A stretch of 64,000 nt of DNA from Pseudoscleropodium purum. Taxonomy: Eukaryota > Streptophyta > Bryopsida > Hypnales > Brachytheciaceae. The notes under the pieces were generated by a model. It searched no databases. It had not been told where the DNA came from and was given only the letters and a program-made list of their open reading frames with translations. The DNA lies in assembly GCA_963969395.1 (NCBI GenBank), contig OZ017803.1:16368001-16432000 (forward strand), in the 5' to 3' direction. This document shows positions 23,200 to 34,378 of the stretch, piece by piece (position 1 is the stretch's first letter; each line of letters begins with the position of its first letter). A program made the translations under genes and the position numbers.

Positions 23200-23665
23200 T
23201 GTCACGGGATGTGGTGTCGGGGGCCTCTCCACATCGTAGTGTTTTAGCGTAGGTTAGTTGTTGCTAATCTACGTGTGTGTGGGACGTACGGCCGGTACAC
23301 CTCATTCATCCTACGGATGAGTTTAATCCGTTAGGGTTTAGGGTGTGTGTGCGTGTAGTGGCGCACACGTGCTTGACTTGACGTCTTTATCAAGTCAAGC
23401 TTTGTGAGTGAGTTAGAGAGTGTTAGTGATTATCGTTGCTTGTAAGTGATTGTTTGTCATTAGTGAAGGCTCCGCATTCTCTCATACTTCTTACACTCGT
23501 TGATTCTCTCTTTGTGGAGTGCGTGCTGCTTGACTACTCTTGTGATTTGCAACATACTCCTCGAGGGTGTACTTAGCATACTTGTGTTTGACTATGTTTT
23601 TCATTTGTTTGATGATGGTTGAGACTCTCGATCTGTTGTGGTTATTGATCTTTCTTTACACGACA
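23200..23665 (+). repeat. 3' terminal repeat, parts A2 (23200-23559) and B2 (23560-23665)
   Basis: A2 matches the 5' block 10765-11123; B2 matches B1. Together they begin TGTC and end GACA, a 4-bp inverted end typical of an LTR, and are followed by the CCTT of the target duplication. A complete 466 bp LTR of A plus B is the simplest reading, which leaves the extra B1 and the missing 5' B to be explained. Confidence 0.8.
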
Positions 23666-24540
23666 CCTTGTAAAGATGCGGTCCTTGCAAACAAAATAGT
23701 GACCAAATTTTTTTAATTATTGGACCAATAAGTTCATTAATTTTTTCTATATTTAATAGTAAAGTCATCCATCACACCATTCTTGTCTGCAACATCTTTA
23801 TAAGGTTAAGGTTACTACATCTACATATAACTTATTTCTAAAATAGATTAGAACAAATTCATGTTGATAATTTACAACTTTTACTCATGATTTTTTATGT
23901 TTGATTTTATGAACATCCTATTTTAAAACTTTGAAGGGTCATAATTTATTCATTATGAATCTAAGAATGCTATTCAATTGCATGCTATGAGGTTTGGGAA
24001 TCCCTATTTGACTACCACCAAAAACTTAGATGATTCAAGAATAGAAAGAGGGTCCCTTCTATAGTATCATTGTGTAACAAGAGTGTATTCTTGTTTCAGT
24101 GGCCCACAATACATAGACCAATCACTATAACAAGAATCTATTCATTAGAGAAAATATGGCCCCTATAGAAGGTTGCTTGAACTCATGCATTGTGACCCTT
24201 TTTAGCTCATAAACATGTACTTTTACAATTAATTGGGATCACAAATCCCCTATTTTTGCCCAACTCCACTCCTCATGCCATGATACACAGGTTCAATTTC
24301 CATTGGCCAGTTTGTAATGGGAGCATGCAAGTACATCACTCCTGACATTTATATTAATTATTTTCTATTATGCAGTAATCCCAAAGTACATACTTTGAGA
24401 CCCTATACTTCACACAAAATGGCGAATTATTTGTATCAGGTTTCTTATATTTAAACTAGCTTTGTACTCTACAATGAAAATTCAGCTTTGTCAAATTCTT
24501 AGGGCCTTCTATAGATTCCTTCTATAGATTTCTTCTAATG

Positions 24541-24745
24541 CTTACTATTTTAGTGGCCCACGATACATAAGCAAATAGAGTCTATACCTATTTCAATGAC
24601 CCACAATACATGTGCAGAGCACTATTATAACAAGAGTCTACTACTGTTTCAAATGGCGCACAAAACATGGGCAAATCACTGAAACAAGAATATATAAATA
24701 TTTTTTCTAGCGGCCTCCAATACATGAGCAAACTTGCATGGAAGA
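24541..24745 (+). repeat. Degenerate ~55 bp repeats
   Basis: Units share GGCCCACAATACAT-like starts followed by a GAGTCTA/GAATCTA word, at about 24,547, 24,598, 24,653 and 24,711, with one outlying unit at 24,100. They are heavily diverged. No function is visible. Confidence 0.5.
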
Positions 24746-25080
24746 TGTGCCACCGCACACTAAAAGGAGAGGCAAGGGTTCGCCCTGCCCTGGAGTTCAT
24801 GCATATTATGCTTTCCAAACGTGACAAAAGCGCTGTGTTTTGTTTTTATGCTTTTATATTCAGATGCTCTTGTTCTACTTATGACTCCAGATTCCCTTCC
24901 AACCCAAGTTCTGAAGTTGTTGACTTCTCGATCATTCCTAAACCCTAAAAATATCTTGAAGATCCTCCTCCCATGACACTCACTATAATGCCAGATTGAC
25001 TTTGTCAAAACCTCCATTTTTCTATTCCATTTGCAACCACAAACACTCACTGTATGAAATGAAATTCATGATCTTAGTAC

Positions 25081-25208
25081 AAAAGGTATGTTCTGATTTG
25101 GTGTTAAAAGAATGTTGTTACTAAGGGTCTTGGGAATGAATTTACACCTAAGTCTGGACTAGATTCATGTTCCAAACATCACCCGTAACATCAAGTACAA
25201 ACACACCT
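25081..25208. mobile_element. MITE-like repeat, copy 2 of 7901-8023
   Basis: Starts AAAGGTATGT and follows the same order of words as the first copy (GGTGTTAAAA, GGGTCTTGGGAATGAATTT, AAACATCACC). The right end is less well kept. It is noncoding. Confidence 0.55.
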
Positions 25209-26636
25209 AAAGAAAGACACACAAAGTTTCCACAATTCCCCATGAGAAACCGTGGATTTATTTTGAGACAGAGAGAGTGTCAACAAAGGGAAGCCAACCA
25301 CAACTTCTTTTCTTCTTTTCTTCAAAGATCTGTGACTACCAAACCATAAAATACTCCAATGTAGGGTCGGTTCCTTTTCTCATTCCTCCAAATCTAGAGT
25401 GGCCTCTCCTAACATTGGCCAACACTTTTCGCAGATCAATGAGGGCCTCTCATTTGAATTGGAGGTCCACCCAAAGGCGCGAAGGAAAGAATTGTCCCTG
25501 TCCAAGCGAGGGAGCAGAGGAACCGGTTAAGCAATGTTCTCAGCCTTGATCATTTGTGCTTCACTGATCTTGTGCAATGTCCGTAATTACTTTCTGTAGG
25601 GATGAGAAGAAATACTCAAAACCCCAAACCCTAGTTCTTCAAATACATTGCCCAACAAAACCAAGATCAAATCAGGAAATTATTTGCGCAGAATTTCAGA
25701 TTCCATTTGTGGACTCGAATTTCAAGATCTCACACATGGAAAGCAGTCCAGCTCGACTAGCCTTTTGAGCTACGGTTTTGATCCACGAAAAATTTCATGT
25801 TGTACGGGTTCAATTTGCTGCACCCAAATCTTCGTCATCGTTGTGCTCACGAGAATAATGAAATAGACGCTACAGTAAAGTGCCCGCCCGAAAAGGTTGC
25901 TAATACATGTATCAGCGTTCACAAAATATGACTAAATTTAGCAGAACTTTAACCAATTTTTAAAAGTTGCGACAGAATGTAAAATCCAACAGTGTCAAAC
26001 CTTGCATTTTTAGCTCCTTCCTGCGGTTGAGCTACAGTAAGCTTAATTCTGAAAACCCAATTTGGAACCACTGATTGCTGCTGATGATTCTCCTTATTAC
26101 TGCATTACCGCAAGGGAAAGCAGCCTTTTGGGGGCGGGAACTGAGCACTACAGGAGTGGGTGCAGTGATTCCATCTGCTCGCTGCCGCTCTCCAAGCCGT
26201 AGGTTTCTTCAAAATATATATATTCGTGTCGACACCTTTCGACAGTCGCTTCGCCACATCGCCTTTTCCATACCTCTGATAAATGTTACATGCCGGCTGC
26301 CCGGCCAGAATCCATTGGCCAAGGTTTTGATTTTAGAAGAGAAGATGCTTGCCAGATTTTGAGCTTCATCACTTATTTATTGCAGGTTTTCCGAAAACAA
26401 TTTCGGTCTTTCACCAGTTGCTAGGCTAAGCTTAGATCACTTCCGTCGACGAACTCTTGTAGCAGAACATCAGATTCTCGGAGCATGATTCTCGAGCAGA
26501 TTCATTGTTTGGTGTCTCCTCGGTCTTTCATGGTTCTTTGACTTCGTCCTCTTCTGTAGTCTTGGTCTGATATTTTGATAGAGGGAGCTTCATAGTTGAC
26601 GTGGTAGTGATCTTCAGACAATCTGTATCTCATCGG

Positions 26637-27240
26637 TTGGCATTGCGGAGTTGCTAGCTTGCAGCTCCCCCTCCCCCCTAGACGTACACAGAATTTCAAA
26701 TTCTGTGTACATTCCCTTCTAGCTCTCGACGATTAGAAGTTTCCCCACCGATTCGACGTCGTCGTTATCGTCGTCTTTGTTTTCGTCTGACAATTCGGTA
26801 GAGGTCGGGCAACTGTGGACCTAGCAGTGATCTGCAGAGATGCTGTATCCCTGTGGCATTTTGGAGAGTCTCGCTCTCTCGCTCGCTCCTCCTCTTCAAG
26901 ACGAATTTCAAGTTTCAGTATAGATTCATTTTAGCTGTCGACTACAGTTGCTACCCCACCGATTCGACGTCGTCTTTGCTCCCATGTGACATTTCAGTAA
27001 ACATAGCAGTAGTTTTTCTTTGTGGCATTTCAGTGGAGGTAGCACAACAGTACGTAGACAGACCATCATAGCACTGATCGATCAATATCCAGCTAGAGAT
27101 CGAAAGGTCTCAAATTCCCCGTGTGACGTTTCGGAGTTGCTCCCCTGCTCGCTCCCTCTCTCAAAGAAAAATTTCAAGTTTATTTTATCTGTGTAGACTG
27201 CCAGTTTGCTCCAATTGATTCCCCACCGATTCGTCTCGTA
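26637..27240 (+). repeat. Three imperfect ~210-250 bp repeats in the GH31 upstream region
   Basis: Each unit holds a CT-rich stretch, an ATTTCAAGTTT/AATTTCAAATT word and then CCCCACCGATTCG (26750, 26957 and 27219 roughly). The last unit ends about 65 bp before the start codon. They may be duplicated promoter or 5'-leader segments; the effect on expression is unknown. Confidence 0.6.
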
Positions 27241-27302
27241 CACATATTTTGGGTAGCGGTGAAACCGTTTTCGACTCTCCTTAATTGTGAAGGTGGTGCA
27301 CT

Positions 27303-30300
27303 ATGGATTGGGCCCCGCAATTACTCCGACACTTGCTGCTGCTGCTGCAGCTTTGGCTGGTGGTGACGCTGTCGGTCGCTCATGTTGCGCACTGTGTCGA
27401 TGGCGGCGGCTACCGAGTGAGCTCCATCCGTGAGCTTCGTGACGGCACGGGGGTCGTCGCAAATCTCGACCTAATCGAAGGACACCCGTTGGAGCTGAAT
27501 TACGGCCCAGACATTCGTCAGCTTCAAGCGGTCGCCCGTTACGAAGACGCCGACACGGTTCACATTCACATCACCGACTCCAACTCTTCTCGATGGGAGA
27601 TTCCGCAGTCGATCATCCCTCGCCTCAGTGTGAAATCTCTGGAAGCCTCCCCTCCATCTAGACCACTACCACCACCACTTGGAGACGGTTGGCAAGAACT
27701 TTCGGGACCCTGGAGTTCACGCCACCCCATGGAGCTGAAGTACAAAGTCAGCCCGTTTGGATTCTCCGTGACGAGAAGGTCGGACAAGGAGGTTTTGTTT
27801 GATACACTCGGGGAGGACTTCAAGAGCTTGGTATTTAAAGATCAGTACCTGGAGATTTCGTCACGTGTGCCGGAGAGTGCGTTCTTGTATGGGTTGGGGG
27901 AAGCGACCAGACCCAGTGGGTTACGGCTCCTGCCGAACAAGACTTTCACGCTCTGGGCGACGGATATTGGGACCTGGAACACGGACATCGATCTCTATAG
28001 CAGCTACCCGTTTATTATGGACATGAGGGAGAGCGCGAAGGCGCATGGCGTGCTCCTGCTCAACAGCAACGGCATGGATATTAGGTATGGGAACTAGACT
28101 CTTAATTGATTGAGCTTGAATCAGCAATTGAGAATTGGCATGGACGTCAGTTAGGGAACTACACCTGATTGCAGTCTGAAAAAGCAATCGAGCATTGGCA
28201 TGGACATTAGGGAAGGGACTTAAACCTAATTGCATTTGAATAAACAATTAAGCATTGGCATGGACATTGGGCAAGGGAACTACACCTAATTGCATCTGAA
28301 TAAGCAATTGAGCATTGGCATGGACATTAGTTAAGGGATCTACACCTAATTGTGTCCGAATGAGCAATTGAGGGCTTATTGTTCCTATTCCCAAGTTGCC
28401 TAATGCTGGGAGTCAAAAGAGTATTCTAAATTCTCTTATGCGTTTTTTGGACTGCTGAAAACTGCTGAAAATAGTTGTCCTCAGAAGTAGCCCGAGGTTC
28501 TCATGAATAGAGGTAAGGCAATACATTTTAACCAAGAATCTGTGGGGGTCGGTTTCAGAAAGGTGCAGTTACCTTACACTGAAATTCTCTTGCACGAATT
28601 CAGCCAAATGGCTACATTAGAACAAATCTTCGCTAATTTCATCAGACCAGCTTTGGGGGGCGCAATGTGTAGGGTTTGGAACGAACAATGTCGAAACAAG
28701 CGAAAGAAATGTAAGTTGCTACAAAATTATTGAAGAATTCATCTAGAACATTCAACCAGAAACGGCTGTGAAGGCATTAAGGATATTGAAACACACAGCA
28801 TCACTGACTCAGGTATGAGAAGAATTTCGTCACCTTCAAGGTCATCGGCGGTGTCCTCGACTTCTACATCTTCTCAGGGCCAACGCCTTTGGCAGTCATT
28901 GACCAGTTGACATCGCTCGTCGGGCGCCCTGCCGCATATCCATACTGGTCTCTCGGCTTTCACCAAGCCCGCTACGGTTACAAGAACGTGGAAGAGCTCC
29001 AGCACGTCACCCGAGAGTACAAGAAAGCGAATCTCCCTCTGGAGTCCATGTCTGCCGACATTGATCACATGCAAAGCTTCATGGATTTCACATTAAACCC
29101 CGACACGTACCCGGAGTCGAAGCTGCGTCCCTACGTGGACGACCTCCATTCCCACCACCAGAAGTTCATCATGATCCTGGACCCCAACGTGAAGGTCGAC
29201 GACACTTATAAGACGTACGTTCGCGGGGTCGAGTTGGACGTGTTTCTCCGCAACGGGAGTGACCCCGAGAGACGCTACATCGCGCAAGTGTGGCCAGGGG
29301 CTTCCTATATCTCTGATTTTCTTCACCCGAACGCGCAGCAATGGTGGACGAGAGAGATTCAGGACTTTCATGGTGTCATCCCGTTTGATGGTCTCTGGCT
29401 CGATATGAATGAGCCGGCGAATTTCTGCTCCGGGCCTAACTGCTACTACCAGCCAAACGCTGTGTGTCCTGATGTTATCTGGGACTGTTGTATGGAGTGT
29501 GACAACAACAACTCACGGTTGAGTCGATGGGATAATCCGCCTTACGCCATCAACAGCTTCGGTGAGAAAAGACCTTTGTACATGAGAACAGTTTCCATGA
29601 ATACGCTGCACCACGACGGGTCGAAAATATACGACTCACATAACATCTACGGGACGAGTGAGGCTAGGGTGACGCACAAGGCCGTGGAGGATGTGACGGG
29701 CACGCGGCCGTTTCTGTTGTCCCGTTCGTGTTTCTTCGGCGCGGGCTCTGTTGCAGCCCACTGGACAGGGGATGACGGCGCCCTGTGGGAGGAGCTGGAA
29801 CACTCCCTCGTCAACATTATGAGCTCGGGATTCTTCGGCATGCCGATGGTGGGAGAGGACATCTGCGGGTTCGACGGGAACACCACGGAGGAGCTTTGTC
29901 GACGCTGGATCGAAGTGGGCGCGTTCTATCCATTCACCCGCTCGCATTCTAAAATTGGAAGTACAAATCAAGAGCTTTTTCTGTGGGAGTCTGTAAGCAA
30001 GGCCGGGGCGAAAGTCTTACACTGGCGGTATCGGTTGTTGCCGTTCTGGTACACGCTCCACTATGGAGCCCACACCACAGGCGCGCCGTATGTGAGACCG
30101 CTGTTCTTCGCGTTTCCGGAAGATAGGCAAACCTGGAATATCAACCACCAGTTCATGATCGGGGAGGCCATTCTCGTCTCGCCCGTGTTGAAGGAGAATA
30201 CGACCTCCGTGCACGCGTACTTCCCTCGTGGCGTCTGGCACGATCTCTTTGGGGTGACGCAGCCCATTCAAGCTGGCTGGGCGACGCTTTCCACGCCCAT

Positions 30301-30829
30301 GGACGCTGTCAATGTGCACATCCGCGGGGGAACCATTGTACCCTTGCAAGAGTTCGCCATGACAACCACGGAAGCGCGTCACACGCCGTTCACGCTGCTG
30401 GTTGCCTTTGAGCGCGCACCTGAAGCTCCAGTCAATTCTTCTTGCGACGCGGATCGTGAGGATGCGGTAGGGCACTTGTTCGTTGATGATGATAGTCACA
30501 TCGAGATGAAGCTCGCGGCAGGGCGGGCGAGTTTCGTTAGATTCGAGGCCAAGCGGATTGGGAGCTTTTATACTTTGAAATCCTTCGTGAACGAGTCGGC
30601 GTATGCAATGAAAGTGGGCTTCGTGGTGGACTCTGTTAAAGTGCTGGGGATGACGAAAACACCGAAAGTGGTGTATGTGAACGGCCGAGTCGAGTCGGCC
30701 GTTACCATGAAGGTGAACTCTGGGAGTCCTGCGGTTGAGATTAGTGGGATTAACCATCCTCTCGGAATTGAGATGGAGATCGTCTGGTCCACGGCGTCGG
30801 ACGTCCATGAATCTCATGCTTTGTGTTAG
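27303..30829 (+). CDS. Secreted GH31 glycoside hydrolase (alpha-glucosidase/alpha-xylosidase type), two exons
   Basis: Exons 27303-28084 and 28813-30829 give 932 residues; the GT-AG intron splits an arginine codon. The protein would hydrolyse alpha-linked glucose or xylose, probably in the cell wall or vacuole. A hydrophobic N-terminus (LLRHLLLLLQLWLVVTLSV) is a signal peptide. The N-terminal beta-sandwich part includes FSVTRRSDKEVLFDT and FLYGLGEATRP. The catalytic barrel has the nucleophile Asp at about residue 458 in GLWLDMNEP and the acid/base Asp at about 581 in HWTGDD, then EDICGFDGNTTEELCRRW. Length is as expected for plant GH31. One oddity is SADIDHM where most plant members have W-T-D-I-D-Y-M, so the -1/+1 site may differ. 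Whether the substrate is maltose-like or xyloglucan cannot be decided here. The gene looks intact and is GC-rich compared with its surroundings. Confidence 0.93.
28108..28373 (+). repeat. ~61 bp minisatellite in the GH31 intron, about 4.5 copies
   Basis: Units share AGCATTGGCATGGACAT, GGGAACTACACCTAATTG and GAATAAGCAATTGAGC words. They lie entirely within the intron 28085-28812 and so do not touch the coding sequence. Confidence 0.75.
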
Positions 30830-31179
30830 CTGATTGGTTAGCTCGTACTTCTCAACCGCGAATTACCAGAATGACAAGAAACGAACTATATCTGTTGTAA
30901 TACTTTATTATAAGCAGTCTGCAGAAGCGCAAGGGACGGGTAGGGTAGCTTACAGAAGGCGGCGACATAGCTTTAGACCCTGTCGTGTGTTACGAATGAG
31001 AATCATGTGAGTACTTCACTCGCAGGCAAACATCCACTCTCCACCCCGACTATGGTGTCTACTTCGGTAAATGTAGCAATTCACCCGCACAACTCGATTT
31101 CTGAGTGGCCAATTTGGTTATTTATACAATTGCAAGAATAGGAAAATACATGATTTATACTACCACATCGTCAGCACCC

Positions 31180-33849
31180 CTAAAATGTCATCACGATGCC
31201 GTCATGGATTCGTGACTTCTGGTTCTGAGCTACGCATTCTGAGATCCACATCAAGTTTCTAGTCTCCTGCTCCCGTAATCGCATGTATGCGAAGAACACC
31301 GCGTAGTGAAACTGCAACAAACAGTCCCGCCCATGTCAATAGTGAAATCCAGAAAACCACAAACAGATAATCATCACAAACATCACTCACTACATACACG
31401 GTCTTCTCGATAACATAACTCGGTTCCTTATCATTTGTAGTGTAAAAGTGGACTTGGATCAAAAGCCCAAGGTATTCACTAGTGATAGTTCTTTCGGTTG
31501 GGAAAGGTCAAATAGTCTATCGTATTGTTTCTAAGATCACTTTTATCGTAGGATTTCACTCAATTTAGTATTCTAAGAATTAAAAATTAATTAAATTAAA
31601 TATAAATGTAAATGTGCAAGGGGGTACATTAACCAATACTAGTGTTCAGTTCAATATCCCATGTATGCAGACTCCATGATATGCTGTGCAGTCTTATATT
31701 GGTATGCTAATGTCAAATAGTCTGGATGTGTCAAATAATCCGGATGGGTCAAATAGTCTCATGCCTTGTAATGCATTCTATCGACCTAATCAAATAGCCA
31801 CATATAATATATAGATATGCCATCTTCTTTAATTATTCTTCAATTAAATGATTTGCAGTTGGTCAAATGGTCCAGTAGGCTAATTAGCTACCGCTAATTA
31901 CTACTATGCAGGATGCAAAATCACAAGTCTGTAATTGTCAATTGGTCCTAGTATGCAAAAGCATGCAAAAGTGATGTAACTTATCTGCAATTCGCTCCAA
32001 ACAAATAGACTTATCTCTCACTTTTTCCTGTTCCAACTCCATTCGCTTGGGCAAGTCAATTTGTCCATTTTTCACAACATACCAACGTTAAACAATTCAC
32101 CATGACTCATTCAAATTCCTTTCCATTGCTCCAATTTGTAACCGCTTGACTATTGGACTTGATATTTAGAAAACTACAACCAATCACTAGCTACTTTCTC
32201 ACAAAATTCACTGTCTAGTTGACTTCACCAAATCAGCCCATACATGGCTGATAACTCAAGCTCCATCCGCCTTGATATAATTGTCAATTTGACATACATC
32301 TGAACCACTCACTGGTTGCTCATTTCAATTCTTTAACTTCAAAGGCTATTCGTCTTCCACAGCTTCCTTAACTTGTTCATTTGACATCATTCAAAATCAA
32401 ATATCCTCAGCCTTACCCAGGCTCACAACCTGCTTTGTCTAACTGACATAAAAACTACCTTAAAATGCTACCAATCGCTGGTAAGCATGTCTACTTTCCC
32501 TCACTAACAAGTAGTCATTGAAATATCACTCATTCATATTGCCAATCACTGGCTAAAGATAATTGTCTAATTGACACATACAAAAATTAAGCTCTCAAAA
32601 TTAACCATTGCATCCTTCTTCACATTGACCAATTGTCATTCAAAATTACGCAGCTATCTCCGTTGCTCGACCAATTGACTACCCGTCAATGAAACAATAA
32701 CCAATCACTGGTTATATTAAAAATATGTTGTGCTCTCATTTCCACTCAGCCAAGCTCTCGCAGTAAGACTAGTAGACTGATAATTTAAAGAAGAATGCCA
32801 CTCCCTGGCCATTTGTCTTGCTCTCTCTCACACAGACAGCCAATCACTGGCTTAAAAGACTACTGGTCAGGTTCAAAAATAATACATTACATTCTCTCAA
32901 GACCTATCCACTTGACTTGCTCACAAAGATACAGATTTGAATGCTCAATCAAACAATTTGACTCACAAATAAATTCACTGTTCTTTACCCTCAATTGACA
33001 ACATGACAAAATTATAACTTCACCAACAACCTGCTTCCACAGCATGACTATTGGACTTACTCTCCGATGCACCATTACACAAACAGATAAAAGACGATTT
33101 GACAAGCTCACTCTTCCTTAGCAATTAAACAAAATCAAAGAGAAAAGAAACAAAGGAGACAAAACCAATCACTAGCAACTGCTCCAACAAAAGAAACAAC
33201 AAAATGCCGAAGCCAATCACTAGCTAATCGACAATTTGACATACAAAAATTAATTAGACGAATAGACGTTTTATTGAAGGAGTGTAAAGGTACAAAATAA
33301 CAAGGTGGCAATCACTGCAAACGCCTGAGAGAGAGAAAAAAATGCCAAGTCTATTAGTCTTTATACTTCTTGGCCCGTAACTAACCTGCGGTTGCCAATG
33401 TCTATTTGTCTAATTGCTTTGCTTCTCGTATAACCTAACTACATATCCGGCTGTCTAATGGTCCTTTCCACACTACTATGACTAATTGACTTACTTTTAC
33501 TTTCAAAACAGCTTTTAAAGCTAATTACCTAGTCTATTAGTCATCTACTTCAAAAATTGCAAAGATAGAATTGAAAATTGTGTCTACATCATCATTAAAG
33601 GACAAAGCAACGAAATACGTCTATACTCATCGAGGACAAACATGACTAGCACCAGAGATGTCAAACTCATGCAGCCTCATGAAATTATCTGGGACCAGGA
33701 CAACTGGAGCATACCTGCTGTTCAAACGAAAGGGTCAACTTCTTCACCTCCTCTTCATAGAAAGCCTTGTCCAGCATCTGACTCTCTCCGAAGGCTAACT
33801 TTGCGAATATTGCCTGGTATGGAGGGTACTTCTCCATAGCTCCTCGGAC
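31180..33849 (-). CDS. VHA-d: V-type proton ATPase subunit d, last two exons
   Basis: Subunit d couples the rotor of the membrane V0 part to the V1 part. On the minus strand, exon 33849-33715 encodes 45 residues beginning VRGAMEKYPPYQAIF and containing GESQMLDKAFYEEEV; exon 31311-31180 encodes FHYAVFFAYMRLREQE, LMWISECVAQNQKSRIHD and the stop. Both match the C-terminus of plant VHA-d closely. Splice sites are GT-AG and the frame is kept. The intron between them is 2.4 kb and contains the palindromic motif cluster. The preceding exons are not found upstream on this strand within the window; they are at 49581-50069 on the opposite strand and join in phase 0. Either the gene is broken by an inversion, or the assembly is wrong there. 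On its own this is only the last 88 residues. Confidence 0.9.
31507..33542. repeat. Cluster of self-complementary 11-mers GWCNANTNGWC inside the VHA-d intron
   Basis: I count 23 exact matches, first at 31507-31517 and last at 33532-33542, for example GACTATTGGAC (32148, 33046), GTCTATTAGTC (33349, 33532), GTCAATTTGTC (32055) and GACCAATTGAC (32669). The consensus equals its own reverse complement, so both strands carry it. Base composition predicts about 0.1 in this length. In 18 of 23 the two triplets are the same (GTC/GTC or GAC/GAC), so it is a spaced direct repeat as much as a dyad. Copies are irregularly spaced, so this is not a tandem array. No known element explains it. Confidence 0.8.
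32180..33223. repeat. CCA-N5-TGG dyads interleaved with the 11-mers
   Basis: Exact CCANTCNCTGG copies lie at 32305, 32471, 32542, 32701, 32798 and 32840; CCAATCACTAG variants at 32180, 33165 and 33213. In all six exact copies the bases just outside the arms also pair (A with T or G with C), and at 32701 the arms extend to ATAACCA/TGGTTAT. Arm bases change together while the loop stays close to ATCAC. Confidence 0.75.
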
Positions 33850-33861
33850 CTGTGTCACGAT

Positions 33862-34199
33862 CAATGCAATGCGCCCGTGAGTTCACAGCATTGAAACAGC
33901 ATCAGCATCTTCTTGTCATGCCAAATAGCATCGGGAAACAACACTTTCTCAGCTTTGAGATCCCACAACTAAAGTGACAGCTGAGAAGCAACAAAATGTA
34001 GTAAACGACGCCCACCGAAATTCTTACTTCTCAGGAGGCGCCTTCTCATATATCTGGATACACTATTAACATTGTGGTCGACACAAAAGACACTACGCGA
34101 TTTGTGCATCCATTCATCACCGTTGCGGACAGGAACTCCACTACACTTCTCTCTACTAAGTGTGGGTTGCAAAAGAATAAAAGCATCTTCATCTATCAA
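33862..34199 (-). pseudogene. Unidentified coding remnant
   Basis: The minus-strand frame from 34199 is open for 76 codons (MIDEDAFILLQPTL..., HNVNSVSRYMRRRLL), meets a stop at 33969-33971 and then continues open in the same frame (EKVLFPDAIWHDKKMLM) to a stop near 33862. It reads like protein and not like noise, but I do not recognise the family. It sits in what should be an intron of VHA-d, so a transposon-derived fragment is likely. Confidence 0.35.
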
Positions 34200-34378
34200 T
34201 AAAGCAAAGTAGTGCGACTAGTGTCGTCATGAAGCCATTAGATTGAAGAAAGTTGGACGCAAGTCAATAGGTGCAGGTAAGCAGATCTCTTACAAGAAAG
34301 TGACCTACAATAGATAAACTTAAGATTGCACTATACAACCATTCACTGGGAGCTTTCGGTGGTTCAGCCTGGGCTAAC

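Larger units (their letters stand above)
10765..23665 (+). mobile_element. Ty3/gypsy retrotransposon with DNA methyltransferase and PHD finger, decayed
   Basis: Order of parts on the plus strand: terminal repeat, leader, gag with zinc knuckles, retropepsin, C5-type DNA methyltransferase, reverse transcriptase, RNase H, HHCC/DDE integrase, PHD finger, polypurine tract, terminal repeat. ACCTT borders the left end (10760-10764) and recurs at the right end (23665-23669), so the ends are those of one insertion. Protease-RT-RNase H-integrase order is that of Ty3/gypsy (Metaviridae). About a dozen in-frame stops and several frameshifts break it, and a younger 3.28 kb element sits in its RT at 17124-20406. 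Without that insert it is about 9.6 kb. Ty3/gypsy elements with captured methyltransferases are known from Klebsormidium and other eukaryotes; the pairing with a C-terminal PHD finger is the feature I find striking. Confidence 0.93.
23670..26636. other. Intergenic DNA upstream of the GH31 gene
   Basis: AT-rich to about 24.9 kb, then more balanced composition. It contains a degenerate short repeat (24,091-24,745) and a MITE copy at 25081-25208. Open frames of 60-95 codons here lack recognisable motifs and are not flanked by good splice sites, so none is called. Confidence 0.45.

Noticed and set aside
10765..23665. Classification as a DIRS/Ngaro element because of the A...B A B ends and a methyltransferase
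   Set aside because: It has a retropepsin and an HHCC/DDE integrase and a target duplication; no tyrosine recombinase was seen, and the methyltransferase has cytosine-C5 motifs.
23666..27302. Additional upstream exons for the GH31 gene
   Set aside because: The reading frame starts with a good signal peptide at 27303; no splice-bounded coding segment upstream was found.
30017..30817. 266-codon minus-strand frame in GH31 exon 2
   Set aside because: Antisense shadow of the glycosidase, rich in Arg/His as expected from a GC-rich gene; no family.
31507..33542. CRISPR array or satellite as explanation for the motif cluster
   Set aside because: Spacing is irregular, repeats are only 11 bp and degenerate, and the locus is an intron of a plant nuclear gene.
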